This document shows positions 13,878 through 23,400 of a stretch of DNA of 32,333 bases, piece after piece. The stretch is from the IMG/VR virus record IMGVR_UViG_3300036719_001945, positions 1-32,333 of that record; one strand, given 5' to 3'. Source of the stretch: a virus. The number at the start of each line of letters is the position of its first letter. Within the stretch, counting starts at the first letter, position 1. The notes beneath the pieces were generated by a model that searched no databases, had not been told where the DNA came from, and worked only from the letters and a program-made list of their open reading frames with translations. The position numbers and the translations under genes are program-made.

Positions 13878-16800
13878 TTAGCTTCCTCGGGCTTGCCAGC
13901 TGAAAGGGCCGGTCACGCGGGTGCCCGCAGTGTCGAACAGCAGTACCTTAAAGCTGGTGGGATTCGGTGCGTCAACAAAATCATAGATCGCAATGCGAGC
14001 GGTCGTTCCGCTGGGTGTGACGGAAATGCCTTCAACGTCTACGAACGCTACGTTAAAATTGACGGTGGTTCCGCCTACGTCGGCTGCATCCGCTGTACCT
14101 GCACCGGCATCACTACGCAACTTAACGTCTAAGCGCACGTTTAATGCACTAATGTTTAGGAGGTCGTCATTGCCGGTACTCGTAAAGGCGTAGGTCACTT
14201 TGACATAGCGGAAATTTGTAGCGTAGATTGAGTCTTGATTGGTGTAGTCTGTGTAGGGGTCGCCACTAGCTGTCTTTACGCTGAGGGTAGGTGCTACGGT
14301 TACCGTGCCATATACGGCTTGGCTGGTGAGCGTGCTTGTGATCTTGGTGCCAGCTAAAATTGCGCCGAAATCAAATTCTTCGACGTAACTTCCTGTAGTT
14401 GTTGAGGGCAGTGCGTAGATAGGGTAACCGGCATCTATCTGGTCCTGTGGGGTTGACCAGCCCCTGGATGAGAAGTGATCCTGCCAAGTTTCGGTGGTGT
14501 TTACGGTCGCTAAGAGGCCAGATGTACCGTTGACTGCAAGGTTTGTTTTTGTGCCGTTTAGCGTGCTATCGACATTAGCCCTTAAGAGGTAGTCGGGAGG
14601 TTGATTTACTTGAGCGGATACGCTTGCAGGTGTGCCTACATTGCCTGCAGAATCCACACCCGCGACCCAGTAGGTGTATAGGCCCGACACTGTTTCAAAT
14701 ACAACAGTGAACAAGCCCTGTTTTGTGCCTATAGGCGTACCAGCGGCCCACGTAGCGCCACGCCGTAATTCGTAGTACACAATAGGCAGTGTGGCTGTGG
14801 AATCTGTCCAGCGCAGTAAGACGTTGTTATCTATAACTTCTTGTCGAATAATAGGCGCAGTTGGAGCAGTTACGGTTACGTCTACAAAACCAGCAGAGCC
14901 CACATCTCCGCTGAGGCTTACGGCAGCGACATAAAAGCGACGCACACCGGACCAGTCGGCACGTACCGCGGCTGTAGTTCCCTTCACCGTACTTATCTCC
15001 TGCGCACTACCGAACGATCCGCCCACACTGCCGTAACGTATGGTGTAATACGCAGTGCTTACTGATCCAGATACAGCGTTCCAGGACAGAATACAGTCGC
15101 CCGCAGCAAAACTACTGCTTACGTTAGGTGCTGTTGCTGCTGTGATCGTTATACTGGCGCTTGTGGCCGCAAGCGAATAGATGCCAGAAGTATCAAGCGC
15201 TTTTATCCACCATTGAGTAGTGCCAGCGGACACGATACCCAGCTTCTTACTTGTGGCTGCAAATAGCCCCAACTTTACGCCTGAGCCCCAAGCAGGCCCT
15301 TGCCATATTTCGTACCCCTGAAGATCGAGATCGGTTACCGGATCCCAGTTGAGGGTTATACCTACGTCGGGATCGGACTGAACAGAGAGTGCTGGTACGT
15401 TAGCAGGAGGTGCTGTTTTGCCTAGGACGTTCTTCGTGCCTGTAAGTGGTGTGGTGGAGTTCTGGCCGCCCGCATTTCTGCTGTAAACTTCGATCTCAAA
15501 ATAGCCTGGAGTGGTGTCCAGTACCTCGTAATCAGGTTGCTGTCGCTGAACTGTAGTCCAGTTAGCAGAATCCTTACGGTATCGGACCTCGTACTGGTTT
15601 ATGCCAGCAACGGGCGCCCAACTAATGATAAGCTTAGAGCTAATTTGGTCTCTATAAGTGTAGAGCGCTTCGACTAAGGTGAGGTTGGTGGGTGGTTCGG
15701 GGATTGCGTTGAGGGTACTGGTGGTGCGTGTTTGCAGTGCCACGCCACGCTCGACATAGGCGTATTTGCTTGCGTTATATGCGAGTGCGGTTATGGCGTA
15801 CTTGCATTGCTCTTGTTCCTCTACTGTGAGTACGCGCCAGGTGGATGTCTGAAGTGTCGATGTCTCAAAGATCCATACGCTGTACGGATTAGGAGCGGTG
15901 GTGTAAGCGCTGCTTACGGTAATTACGTTGCCTACGACCGTGCTTACATTGCGCGTTTCTACTGTGCCTGTTGGCGTAATTACGGATAGCGTAGGGCTTG
16001 ATGTAGCCGAGATGCCTGTGGCATCATCTACTGTAACGGCTGTGGTAGTAGCGCTAATTATGCGTCCGCCTCGGCGTACACCGGCGCGTACAGGATCGCT
16101 GATTTCGATGACCTGTCCTGGACGTACCAGCACACCGGCATCCATGGAAGCCGTGAAGGATACGGTTTCGGTTTCGTGCTTATTGGAGTAGATGAGCCAC
16201 TCGCCTAGGCGCTGGGCCTGACCACGCGATGTACAGGCGAATGCAATAAGTTCTGTCTTTACGACGCCGTACTTCTCTATGCCTTCTGGGTCTTCGACTA
16301 CTTCGTAAGCGGTATCACGAGTAATAGGATCGAGATATTGAACTACGGCTACGTTAGGGCGGGTTTTTAAGCTGGAGCCGCTATAGGTGAAGCCCTCTTC
16401 GCTGACGTTTGCGTACGTGAATAGGTAGCTGCTATCGACGGGCTTGTCTTGTGCAAATGTGAGGGAACCTACATTCCAGTAGGGCATAGCTCGGAATACC
16501 GAGCACATATCATTGATCAGCTTATAGGCGTCTTCGGCAGTTTGGATGTTTACGTTGCAAGAGAAGCGCGGTTCGTAGCCGCCGAAGCCGTCGTAGATAC
16601 CATGTTTGCCTGTTGTGCTGTTGTAGTTGTTAGTTGTACCTGTACGGGGAGGTAGACCGCGTGCTGCGCGTTCCGCAATTTCAGCTGCAGTCGTGTATGT
16701 ATCGAGAGCCGAGCAGTACTGACTAGCCGAGAAAAAGGCCCACTTGTCGAGCTGAGCTGCCACAAGATGATCGCCGAACCCGTAACGAGTATTCGTTAGG

Positions 16801-17726
16801 AGGTCGTAGAGACACCAGGCTGGATCGCTTGTCCATTGCGCTGCCCCGAACGATCCACCCCATACACCGCTGTAAATAAGTGCGCCTGTAGTTTGGTCTA
16901 CAGTTGCTATGTTGGGGATACTTACCTTTACTCCTCGGACAAGGTATGTGCGGGAAGGAATGGACGAGAATTGCTCAGCGTTAATCCTTATAGCTGCAAG
17001 GGCGCTATTGGGATAGGCAAGTTTGCCCCAGGTAATTTCGCTGTAGCTTGTCCAAGCGAAGGCGTTAGTGATCTTGGCGCTGCTGCCGCCTACGTCCTGC
17101 TCGGAGGAGTCGGCGGTGATACGTGTGACCTTTATGTCAATGGGGAACGGGCCTGAGTTAAACCCCTGCAGTAAGTAATTGCGTTGGTATGGACTGGCAG
17201 TACGTCCTCGGATCGTATCGTCTACTACTGTTGTGTAGCCGCCGCCGTTTCGCTGAACAGAAATCTGGAGGCGAAATACGGAACCAACGATGTCGCCTTG
17301 GTCGGTTATGCGCTGTAGCGCAGGCACCGTTATTAGTACCCTAGCACCATCTACGCTAACGTCTGTTATCGTTCTTACAATAGGGGTAGCTTGAACTACA
17401 GTGGTTCCTACATTGAACTCATTAGCGATTTCGTCAAAACCATCTAAGTAGCTTTGACTTTGGGTGCCCGTACGTGTGAGTATAGTTACATCTGAAAAGT
17501 TGTACGAGTTATCGGGGTTCTGAACCGGAGTATTGTTGAAGTAGACGGACTTAAGTCCGTCCTTAAGACCGCTGATTTCTCCTTCGCTGAGTAGATCAAC
17601 GACTTTGGCGTACGAGGCAGAGAATAAGCTGGAGGCTTCCTCGGTGGGAGTGCGCTGCTGACTACCGCCGCCGCCGCCTTTACCGCCACCACCACCACCA
17701 CCGCTGCCAGCAATAAACTCAGTCAT
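13878..17726 (-). CDS. J: Tail tip / host specificity protein, lambda J-like
   Basis: 1282 residues, similar to the 1132 of lambda J. It opens with a Gly-rich linker, then EEASSLFSASYAKVVDLLSE and GEISGLKDGLKSVYFNNTPV, the usual N-terminal J signature. The hub domains follow (WCLYDLLTNTRYGFGD, about residue 310). Fibronectin-type III modules occupy about 690-1090 (PPTNLTLVEALYTYR..., APPANVPALSVQSDPDVG...). A C-terminal beta region ends the protein. In lambda, J forms the central tip that contacts the receptor. The gene start overlaps the I homologue stop by four bases. Adsorption specificity probably lies in the last 250 residues and the fibre encoded next. Confidence 0.93.
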   Translation of the reverse strand: MTEFIAGSGGGGGGGKGGGGGSQQRTPTEEASSLFSASYAKVVDLLSEGEISGLKDGLKSVYFNNTPVQNPDNSYNFSDVTILTRTGTQSQSYLDGFDEIANEFNVGTTVVQATPIVRTITDVSVDGARVLITVPALQRITDQGDIVGSVFRLQISVQRNGGGYTTVVDDTIRGRTASPYQRNYLLQGFNSGPFPIDIKVTRITADSSEQDVGGSSAKITNAFAWTSYSEITWGKLAYPNSALAAIRINAEQFSSIPSRTYLVRGVKVSIPNIATVDQTTGALIYSGVWGGSFGAAQWTSDPAWCLYDLLTNTRYGFGDHLVAAQLDKWAFFSASQYCSALDTYTTAAEIAERAARGLPPRTGTTNNYNSTTGKHGIYDGFGGYEPRFSCNVNIQTAEDAYKLINDMCSVFRAMPYWNVGSLTFAQDKPVDSSYLFTYANVSEEGFTYSGSSLKTRPNVAVVQYLDPITRDTAYEVVEDPEGIEKYGVVKTELIAFACTSRGQAQRLGEWLIYSNKHETETVSFTASMDAGVLVRPGQVIEISDPVRAGVRRGGRIISATTTAVTVDDATGISATSSPTLSVITPTGTVETRNVSTVVGNVITVSSAYTTAPNPYSVWIFETSTLQTSTWRVLTVEEQEQCKYAITALAYNASKYAYVERGVALQTRTTSTLNAIPEPPTNLTLVEALYTYRDQISSKLIISWAPVAGINQYEVRYRKDSANWTTVQRQQPDYEVLDTTPGYFEIEVYSRNAGGQNSTTPLTGTKNVLGKTAPPANVPALSVQSDPDVGITLNWDPVTDLDLQGYEIWQGPAWGSGVKLGLFAATSKKLGIVSAGTTQWWIKALDTSGIYSLAATSASITITAATAPNVSSSFAAGDCILSWNAVSGSVSTAYYTIRYGSVGGSFGSAQEISTVKGTTAAVRADWSGVRRFYVAAVSLSGDVGSAGFVDVTVTAPTAPIIRQEVIDNNVLLRWTDSTATLPIVYYELRRGATWAAGTPIGTKQGLFTVVFETVSGLYTYWVAGVDSAGNVGTPASVSAQVNQPPDYLLRANVDSTLNGTKTNLAVNGTSGLLATVNTTETWQDHFSSRGWSTPQDQIDAGYPIYALPSTTTGSYVEEFDFGAILAGTKITSTLTSQAVYGTVTVAPTLSVKTASGDPYTDYTNQDSIYATNFRYVKVTYAFTSTGNDDLLNISALNVRLDVKLRSDAGAGTADAADVGGTTVNFNVAFVDVEGISVTPSGTTARIAIYDFVDAPNPTSFKVLLFDTAGTRVTGPFSWQARGS

Positions 17727-18304
17727 GCGCTTACCTGATCTACGTCAATGCCGGCACTAATAACGACTGAACCAACAAGCATTTCGCCGTAGACAATCGG
17801 TACGGGTGTACCTTGGCGACTTGTGTTCTGAATGCCGCTGAAGCTGTAGGACTTGCGCGGGTCGTTGGGGGAGTCGGTGCCTAAGGAGAGGGTGGGGGTT
17901 GGGGTAAGGAGTTGTGCGACGCCGCCTAATACGAGGCTGGCGCCAATACCTCCAACCATAGTTGCAATCCCTGCTCCAGCGGCTGCTATACCCAATGGGA
18001 TAATTACAAAGCTCAGCGCAATCAGAGCTGCTCCTGCGATGATTCGACCAACGGCGCCTGCGCCGGTCACGACGGGAACGATTTTGATTGGCTGCTTACC
18101 GGCGGGGTCGTGCAGCTCGTCTTCAACGAGGTCGTAGGCACCGAGACTTACGCGGTAGTGCTGGTCCGCCATGTGACGCTCCAGCTCTGGCCAGTTGGCG
18201 AGTAGGAAGCGCACGGCCTCAGCGGCACTGCTTACGTCGGCCTCAAGCACGCGCTTGCCGATGAACTTCGCCAGGCGTCCGTAGAGTTTGATCTTACGCA
18301 GCAT
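17723..18304 (-). CDS. I: Tail assembly protein, lambda I-like
   Basis: 193 residues. The N-terminal half ([20 protein letters not shown], a ubiquitin-like fold) is followed by a Gly/Ala-rich hydrophobic stretch (about residues 80-140, e.g. [20 protein letters not shown]). The C-terminal motif [21 protein letters not shown] is typical of the lambda I family. It helps assemble the tail tip with K, L and J. The start is preceded by GGAGG at a good distance, one of the few clear Shine-Dalgarno sequences in the window, and overlaps the K homologue by 11 bases. Confidence 0.9.
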   Translation of the reverse strand: MLRKIKLYGRLAKFIGKRVLEADVSSAAEAVRFLLANWPELERHMADQHYRVSLGAYDLVEDELHDPAGKQPIKIVPVVTGAGAVGRIIAGAALIALSFVIIPLGIAAAGAGIATMVGGIGASLVLGGVAQLLTPTPTLSLGTDSPNDPRKSYSFSGIQNTSRQGTPVPIVYGEMLVGSVVISAGIDVDQVSA

Positions 18305-18995
18305 GGCGAAGCCTCCTTCCCGTGCATTTTAGTAGCCATCCGCCGTAGAGGTCACGGCTGCTAAGGCGGCCTTGGAGGTGGTGGAGCACAAGCTGGTCGC
18401 CGAGGTAGACGCCGACGTGGTTGAGGCCGGTGCTGTTGATCGCCATAAGTAGGGCGTCGTTAGGTTGTAGTTCCTCGTCGTCGTTCAGTTCGCGGAAGCC
18501 TGTGTCGCGCCAGCAGGCATCGAACATCGGGTCTAAGCGGAAAGCTTCTGCGTGCAGGGGTCGCTGCCAGTCGCGTAAGCGGATGCCTTGCTCGGCGTAG
18601 TAATCGCGTACAAGGGTCCAGCAGTCGGTTATGCCCCAGACCCACTGGCGGCCGACGAGTGGGGCGGTGTAGCCCTCGGGGTTACATTCGCCCCATGTCT
18701 CGGTTTTGGGGTTGACGATATACCAGGGGAGGTTCGTTTTTTCGCAGGCTAAGCGATCTGCTTGGGAGGGGAAGGGAGGGGTGGTTGGATGGCTGTGGAC
18801 GATGGCGGTGATTTCGCCTGTGTCCTCAGCAGCGGCATAGTCGGAGGGGTCGAGGGCGAAGAACTCGTCTGGATCTGTTGCCAAGTTCTTGCAAGGCCAG
18901 TAAATTTCACGCCCTTTGATTACGACGAGCAGGCCGCACGCCTCCTTGGGGTCTTGCGCCTTAGCGTGCTGCAGTGCCTCGATTTTCCATTGCAT
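18294..18995 (-). CDS. K: Tail tip peptidase, lambda K-like (JAMM plus NlpC/P60)
   Basis: 233 residues with two enzymatic domains. The JAMM/MPN part has E18 (KEACGLLV), HSHP (67-70), S77 and D80, a complete zinc site. The NlpC/P60 part has the nucleophile C125 in GITDCW and H193 in LNHVGVYLG, and probably cuts peptidoglycan cross-links during DNA entry. The domain order and length match lambda K. It lies between L and I, as in lambda, with an 11-base overlap at its end. Confidence 0.93.
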   Translation of the reverse strand: MQWKIEALQHAKAQDPKEACGLLVVIKGREIYWPCKNLATDPDEFFALDPSDYAAAEDTGEITAIVHSHPTTPPFPSQADRLACEKTNLPWYIVNPKTETWGECNPEGYTAPLVGRQWVWGITDCWTLVRDYYAEQGIRLRDWQRPLHAEAFRLDPMFDACWRDTGFRELNDDEELQPNDALLMAINSTGLNHVGVYLGDQLVLHHLQGRLSSRDLYGGWLLKCTGRRLRHAA

Positions 18996-19000
18996 AGGTC

Positions 19001-20080
19001 TTAAGTGAAGAATGTACCGATGCCTGGGTAGGAGCCGAACGGAAGCTGGCCTCGGATACCGAAGCGTAATTTACAGCTGCTCAAGCGCTTACCGCACTCG
19101 TCCAGTGCTTGGGAGTTCACACCTACATCTTTAGCGTTAAAATAGACTAGGCTGTTTAGGTCTGGATAGGTGGCTAGGTAGTATGTGGCGTTGAATTGAC
19201 CGCCGGAATTACCGTTGCGGCCTTCCCATATGCCGTAGTTGCGAAAGTGTTGATTAGCGGTTGCGTTGGTATAAGCGGCAGCGACATCGGGATAGGTGGT
19301 GCGATAATAGGTGGCGTTAAATTGGCCAGTGCTATTTATCGAGCGACCTTCGCTGTAACCGAAGTCGGCATAGTGCTCACGCAATGGCCTAGCTTGAGGG
19401 CCGACTGGGTTGTAGCCGCACTCTGTCGATAGGTACTTCCACTGGCAGATGTTGCTTATACATTGCCTTTTGGGCGCACGTACACCGGCGAGGTCGAAGG
19501 CCGCTACAAGCTCGAACTCAACGAAATCACGAGTTTCTACGGTTTTGCGGTCTATGTAATAGATTTCGCGGGGGAACTCTGCGGTACTGTCTGGTGTTCC
19601 GTAAGGGTTAGTACCGCCTGGAAAGTTTACGGCGTCGATGTAGCGGGCTAGGGTGCGGATGCGCGTCACTTTGGCACCCTCTAAGCCGTCCGGTAGGCTA
19701 AGTAGCAATGCGGATATTGTGCCAAGTATGTTGCTTACGCGCAGCTTAGGGCGCGGTAATTGTCCGTTTCCTGTGTACTCAAACCCCTCAGCTTCTACAG
19801 GGAAGCGAGTGTAGCTATTGCCGGCCCAGACCACATCTTCCCCCCCAGAGCTGGATGCTTCGCTGTAACCCAAGATGTAAAAATCGTTAAAGGGGGAGTC
19901 CTCAAGCAGTAGGGAATCTGTTTCTGCCGAAGCTGCTGCACCAGTGGCGTTGAGGCTTGTGCCGGCGTGGAAGCGGTAAGTGCTAGCTACTCCGTGTTGT
20001 TTGAGGTTTAGTTCTAAGATGAACAGCTCTATTACTGCGCTGGGTGCAGCAGCCTGTAATGCAGCAATAGGTACAGCCAC
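19001..20080 (-). CDS. L: Minor tail protein, lambda L-like, with two insertions
   Basis: 359 residues from a GTG at 20080, against about 230 for lambda L. The core is clear: [52 protein letters not shown], and four C-terminal Cys in ISNICQW, STECGY (C221), LDECG (C329) and LSSCKLRFG. In lambda L such cysteines hold an iron-sulphur cluster. Two parts look inserted. Residues 49-79 come from a 94-nt cassette also present in another virion gene. About 85 extra residues between C221 and C329 carry two repeats of HYxxFGxxEGR / [14 protein letters not shown] type, found in secreted cyanobacterial proteins. The insertions probably project from the tail tip. Confidence 0.9.
   Translation of the reverse strand: MAVPIAALQAAAPSAVIELFILELNLKQHGVASTYRFHAGTSLNATGAAASAETDSLLLEDSPFNDFYILGYSEASSSGGEDVVWAGNSYTRFPVEAEGFEYTGNGQLPRPKLRVSNILGTISALLLSLPDGLEGAKVTRIRTLARYIDAVNFPGGTNPYGTPDSTAEFPREIYYIDRKTVETRDFVEFELVAAFDLAGVRAPKRQCISNICQWKYLSTECGYNPVGPQARPLREHYADFGYSEGRSINSTGQFNATYYRTTYPDVAAAYTNATANQHFRNYGIWEGRNGNSGGQFNATYYLATYPDLNSLVYFNAKDVGVNSQALDECGKRLSSCKLRFGIRGQLPFGSYPGIGTFFT
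19843..19936 (-). repeat. 94-nt coding cassette, copy in the L homologue
   Basis: Identical to 29293-29386 at 92 of 94 positions and read in the same frame, giving [20 protein letters not shown] and the following [11 protein letters not shown]. Short inverted ends GCTTCG/CGAAGC are visible near both borders; no target duplication is evident. Both differences lie near the C-terminal end of the unit and change the amino acid (G to S, S to G). Confidence 0.9.
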
Positions 20081-20085
20081 AGCGC

Positions 20086-20421
20086 TTACACCTCAAACAC
20101 TTGACGGAATGTAGCCCTAATTTGGTTGTTATTGCAATTACTTAGTGTTACCTGCCACTCCTCACACACATACTTACCGGCAGAGCCTCGCGGTGGGGTC
20201 CAGTCGAAGTTTTCCACGCCGCCGCGTGCGTCTAAGAAGGCGACGATAAGATCGCGCTCTGTGTCAGTGCGGTTGGAGAAAACGAGCTGCCACTCCTTAG
20301 GGTTAGTGTTTAAGCCGAATCTTATCCGCTGCTCGTAACCATCGCCTGCCGCAAACTTACGCGCACGAGGTTTGCTTACCTCGGTGGGCTCGTAAGAGCT
20401 GACGTAGGTGAATGTAGCCAT
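20086..20421 (-). CDS. M: Minor tail protein, lambda M-like
   Basis: 111 residues, matching the lambda M length. Family features are the N-terminal strand followed by KPRARKFAAGDGYEQRIRFG, WQLVFSNRTDTERDLIVAFL, ENFDWTPPRG and the ending WQVTL...IRATFRQVFEV. It belongs to the tail-tip baseplate assembled on the tape measure. It lies ten bases after the tape measure stop. The start is in GCACTTATG without a Shine-Dalgarno sequence, the non-coupled start type of this genome. Confidence 0.9.
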   Translation of the reverse strand: MATFTYVSSYEPTEVSKPRARKFAAGDGYEQRIRFGLNTNPKEWQLVFSNRTDTERDLIVAFLDARGGVENFDWTPPRGSAGKYVCEEWQVTLSNCNNNQIRATFRQVFEV

Positions 20422-20430
20422 AAGTGCAGC

Positions 20431-23400
20431 TTAGCGGCTTAGTAGGCCGCCGGGGCGTTGCTGGCGTACCAGCTCCGCTTGGACGGCTTGGGAAATTACG
20501 CGGCCGAGTTGCTCGCCCTGACCGGCATTGCCCTGGACCGATGTGCCGCTTGCATCGACGCTCACGTTTACGGTAACTGGAGCACCTCCGCCTGCCTGCT
20601 CGACGCCGAGGCGCCCATTGGGGAGGCGGCGGAGCGGCATGATCGCTTCCGGTCCAGCCTCGCCCATAAGCCCGAGGCGGCCGGCGCCGCCATCAGCGAA
20701 TTTGAACATAGTCGGCTGATCGACGACACCGCCCATGGCGTAAGCGGTCACGTCGTGCTGGAACGCGCCACCCATGGCAAACGGGACGATGCCGTTGGCG
20801 GCATAGGCGTTGCCTAGGGCATTCAGCTTGATTCCACTGAACGCCAGTGGATTAAATCCGGCTTGGGTACTGCCAAACACAGAAGCACCAGATACCGGGC
20901 CAGCGCCAGAAAAACTGAATCCGCCGCTGCTGCCGCCGCCTATGGCGCCGATGATCTGCATAACGCTACGCAGAATTAGCTGCTGAATGATCATACGCGA
21001 TGTACTTTCCAGCACACTCTTGGCGAACTCTTGGAAATTCGCCTTACCCGTCGTGGTTAGGCTGAAGATGGCGTCCTCGACGCCCTTGATGCCGGTCTGG
21101 GCGAGCTGGGCCGTGGCCTCGCGCATGGTGCCGATCGACTGGACGTAGGCTTCGGCGCCCTCGCGTAGGCCGAGGCCGATGCGTTCGTCTTGGCGAGTGC
21201 GCATCGCCTTGTCGAAGGTCTCCTTTGCTGCCGCGGCGTCGCGCAATAAACGAGCTTGCTCGGCGTAGAACTCGTTTAGCTGGGCCAGGGAGTTCGTAAG
21301 TTCAGCGCGTGTAGCAGGGTCTTTTTCGTTGGCAATGAGTGTATTGTATTTGGCCTGGGCTTCGTTCTGTTTTTGGCGATTGCCGAGCAAGCGCTCTTCC
21401 AGCTCAATTAGCGCAGGGCTAACACCTTCCAAAGTAAGCCGGTTGCGGAGGGTTTGCAGCGCATTGCTGTCGCTGAGTTCTTTGTTCTGCTGCTTCAGCG
21501 CATCTGTGGCTCTTAGCGTGAATTGCTCAAATAGCGCAGCGCGTTCCTTAGATACGTTGGCTTCGATAAGTTGTTGCTGAGCTTCGGCCTGCGTTACGTC
21601 GAGACCCTCGATGACCGCACCACCGCTGGATTTGATTGCGCGATTCTGCTGGGTTGCGGCGCCTGCAGGCATCCGTGCCGATCCGCGCTGCAGATGCAAA
21701 AGCCGCATCGGGCCATCTTTTGTATTTATCTCTACTGCGTATCCGCCTGCACCTGTAAAACCTAGATCGCGCAGTAACGTGGCGCCATTTTTTAGTGTTA
21801 TGCCACTGCCTGAAGGTGTTCCAAAATCTATACCCGCGTGAAAAGTACGGCCGAATAAGCTCCTGGGACCGTAAGGGCTGGTAACTCCGTAGCTAGAAGG
21901 AGTGCGGCCATTAACACTTAAATAGCGGTCTGCATCTGCAGCTGTAATTCGACGACCATCGGCCCAGCGTGCGTCTAGGTGAGGGCCGGTGCTTTGCCCC
22001 GTGCTACCCGTTCTAGCAATGACACCCGTAGTGCCGCGCAGCATTGCTGCACCTTGGGCGTCAAAGGTGGCACGCACTGCAGCGCTTTGTTGCGTCTGCT
22101 TAGCCAGGCGCACGTCTTGAGCTGCACGGACACGGCGCTCCTCGATCTCGCGCAAGCTGCGCTGCAGATCCTCAAAGTTGCTTACGATGTCGCGTGCTGC
22201 ACCAGTTTCGCGCATGATGCGATTCTGTGCTTGGGCGTCGTCTAGGCGTTTCTGCAGCTCGTAGCGTTGGCGGTCCAGCTCGATTTGGTGCTGGAATACC
22301 CTGTCGGCTGCACGCAGCTGCTGGTCGAGCAGGGTGTTGGCCAGGCGCTGCTGTTCGGCGGCCGCGGCTTGGCGCTCTCTGTCGGCTTTGTCCTTGGCTG
22401 CCTTTTTCTCCTTTTCCTTATCTGCGGCGGGGGAGGGGAATACGGACGGGCTTTCTGCAGTGCTCTGTTGCGCCTGCGGAAGCTTAAATATAGGTGACAT
22501 TGCGGTAGCACCCGCCGCTATACCCTTTGTTACAGCCTTGCCTACATCTGCAATTCCAAACAGTTTGAGGCCCGCCAGCAAAGGATTGCTGTAGTTGATC
22601 ATGTTGCTGACGGTTTCGCGCCAGCGGCCTTTGATGAAGTCAAAAACGCTAGACCAGAACTTACCTACATTAGTGGCCACTATCTGCATGGTATCTCCCA
22701 GCCCTCCCACATCTATACCGATAGCCTTTAACGCTGTAGAGCTTATTGTTTGCAATCCTGTGAAGAAACTGCCAATACGAGTCCAGAACGCAGAGACATC
22801 GTTGGCGATACTATCCCAAAACGCTTTAGCAACCTGTAGGTATGCAGGCATTCCCGTGGCGAAGAAATCCCGTACAGGTGCTGTGAAATCCATGAACGCA
22901 TCACCGGCAGCACCGATTGCCTTAGCCACGCCCACAAACCCTTGTGCAGCAGCGACTACGGCAGGTGTAATGTCGGTTATAAATACGGCAAATGCGTTTT
23001 GCAAATCGGCACCCAGAGGTTGCAGAGCGCGTCCAACCTCTAGTTGCATGTTTTGCATTGCAACTGTCAAACGAGCGCCGGCTTCTTGGCTGGACTTGGC
23101 GATCTTGAGTGCCGTTTGTCCGTACTCAGTGCTGATTAGCTGCAGGAACTTCATTAGGTCGTTCAGACCTACTTGGCCCTCCTGGAGCGCCTTCTGTAGC
23201 TGAGGGCCGGTCATGCCGGCCGCCTTGGCGAAGAGGGTGAAGGTGCCGGGCAGTCGTTCAGCGATCTGGTTGAGTTCTTCGGCGCTGACCTTGCCCTTGG
23301 AGAAGACCTGCGTGAGTGCAAGGAGGGCGCCATCGGCCTGCTCGGCGTTACCGCCGGTGGCTTTCACTGCCTCGCTTACGGCACGGAACGCAAAAGCGGA

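Noticed and set aside
17640-17720. Tandem GGC-type repeat at the start of the J homologue
   Set aside because: It encodes the Gly-rich N-terminal linker commonly seen in J proteins and needs no other explanation.
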